This document shows, one piece after another, positions 44,229 through 44,376 of a DNA stretch of 44,376 nt (the stretch's first letter is position 1; every line of letters starts with the position of its first letter). This stretch comes from Nocardia vaccinii NBRC 15922 (GTDB taxonomy: Bacteria > Actinomycetota > Actinomycetes > Mycobacteriales > Mycobacteriaceae), in the NCBI RefSeq assembly GCF_001613305.1, contig NZ_BDCC01000045.1:1-44376 (forward strand), written 5' to 3'. A model generated the notes under the pieces. That model was not told the origin of the DNA and ran no database searches. It saw only the letters and a list, made by a program, of their open reading frames with translations. The translations under genes were made by a program, and so were the position numbers.

Positions 44229-44376
44229 TCAGTGTGTGACCGGAATCTCCGGAATACCCAGCAGCACCGGAACTTTGCGTTCGCCGGTGTCGTCGAACGA
44301 GATGGTCGGATCGGCCTCGTCAGGGGCGTTGACGAAGGAGACGAACCGCGAGAGCTTGTCCGGATCCTCCAGGACA
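44229..44376 (-). CDS. nirB: Nitrite reductase large subunit NirB, C-terminal end only
   Basis: Partial: the gene runs off the right edge and only about 48 codons are present. KLSRFVSFVNAPDEADPT and RKVPVLLGIPEIPVTH match my recollection of actinobacterial NirB C-termini. It is the upstream gene of the nirB-nirD operon, with a 101-bp gap to nirD. The sirohaem and iron-sulfur motifs lie outside the window. Confidence 0.8.
   Translation of the reverse strand, partial: VLEDPDKLSRFVSFVNAPDEADPTISFDDTGERKVPVLLGIPEIPVTH

Noticed and set aside
1..44376. tRNA, rRNA, insertion sequences, integrases or phage genes
   Set aside because: No cloverleaf, rRNA motif, transposase DDE motif or integrase motif was recognised on either strand.

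Overview
The window is high-GC actinobacterial DNA, most like Nocardia or a close mycolic-acid-producing relative. The evidence is WhiB7, AdnA/AdnB, mycoredoxin, UvrD2 with a tetracysteine/HRDC tail, an antigen-85-like esterase, many GTG starts, and 4-nt ATGA/GTGA gene overlaps. From about 0.1 to 24.5 kb the gene order follows, from my memory of the family, Mycobacterium tuberculosis Rv3194c to Rv3204. Lineage-specific genes are slotted in between.

Conserved block (0.1-24.5 kb): a PDZ/Lon-like membrane protease diverges from a DUF2342 zincin. Next come a Tat lipoprotein carboxylesterase (inserted), a ThiF/cyclodehydratase-like protein with a 36-bp repeat tail, an ABC1 kinase, whiB7 behind a long leader, uvrD2, a DUF4189 membrane protein, an EVE-MarR operon (inserted), mycoredoxin, NudC, a TrkA-type potassium channel, a DoxX-like protein (inserted), adnB-adnA and an alkyltransferase-like protein. 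DNA repair (UvrD2, AdnAB, ATL) and redox or antibiotic-stress functions (WhiB7, mycoredoxin, NudC) dominate.

The whiB7 leader is the most informative regulatory region. It has an A-tract-preceded promoter, a 106-codon upstream ORF with a strong Shine-Dalgarno and an Arg-x-Arg-rich C-terminus, a perfect hairpin across the end of that ORF, a terminator with a U-tract, and alternative pairings. This looks like ribosome-mediated attenuation.

Middle (24.6-28.9 kb): a two-domain VOC protein whose gene end is tandemly duplicated, a MobA-MoeA fusion for molybdenum cofactor synthesis, an LLM-type flavin/F420 oxidoreductase and a DUF1772 membrane protein.

Accessory array (28.9-39.5 kb, all minus strand): a single-module NRPS (C-A-PCP-TE), an overlapping unknown protein, an antigen-85-like esterase, a 2-hydroxyacid-dehydrogenase-like protein without the usual catalytic motifs, a TfoX-N protein, a frameshifted zinc alcohol dehydrogenase and an acyl-CoA synthetase. 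It is a candidate small biosynthetic locus.

Right end (39-44.4 kb): a VOC protein, an XRE/MmyB regulator divergent from an aldo/keto reductase, then a nitrite-reductase operon on the minus strand: nirB (3' end only), nirD, a uroporphyrinogen-III-synthase/winged-helix fusion and a sirohydrochlorin-chelatase-like gene. Together they would supply assimilatory nitrite reductase and its sirohaem. No rRNA, tRNA, CRISPR or insertion sequence was recognised.
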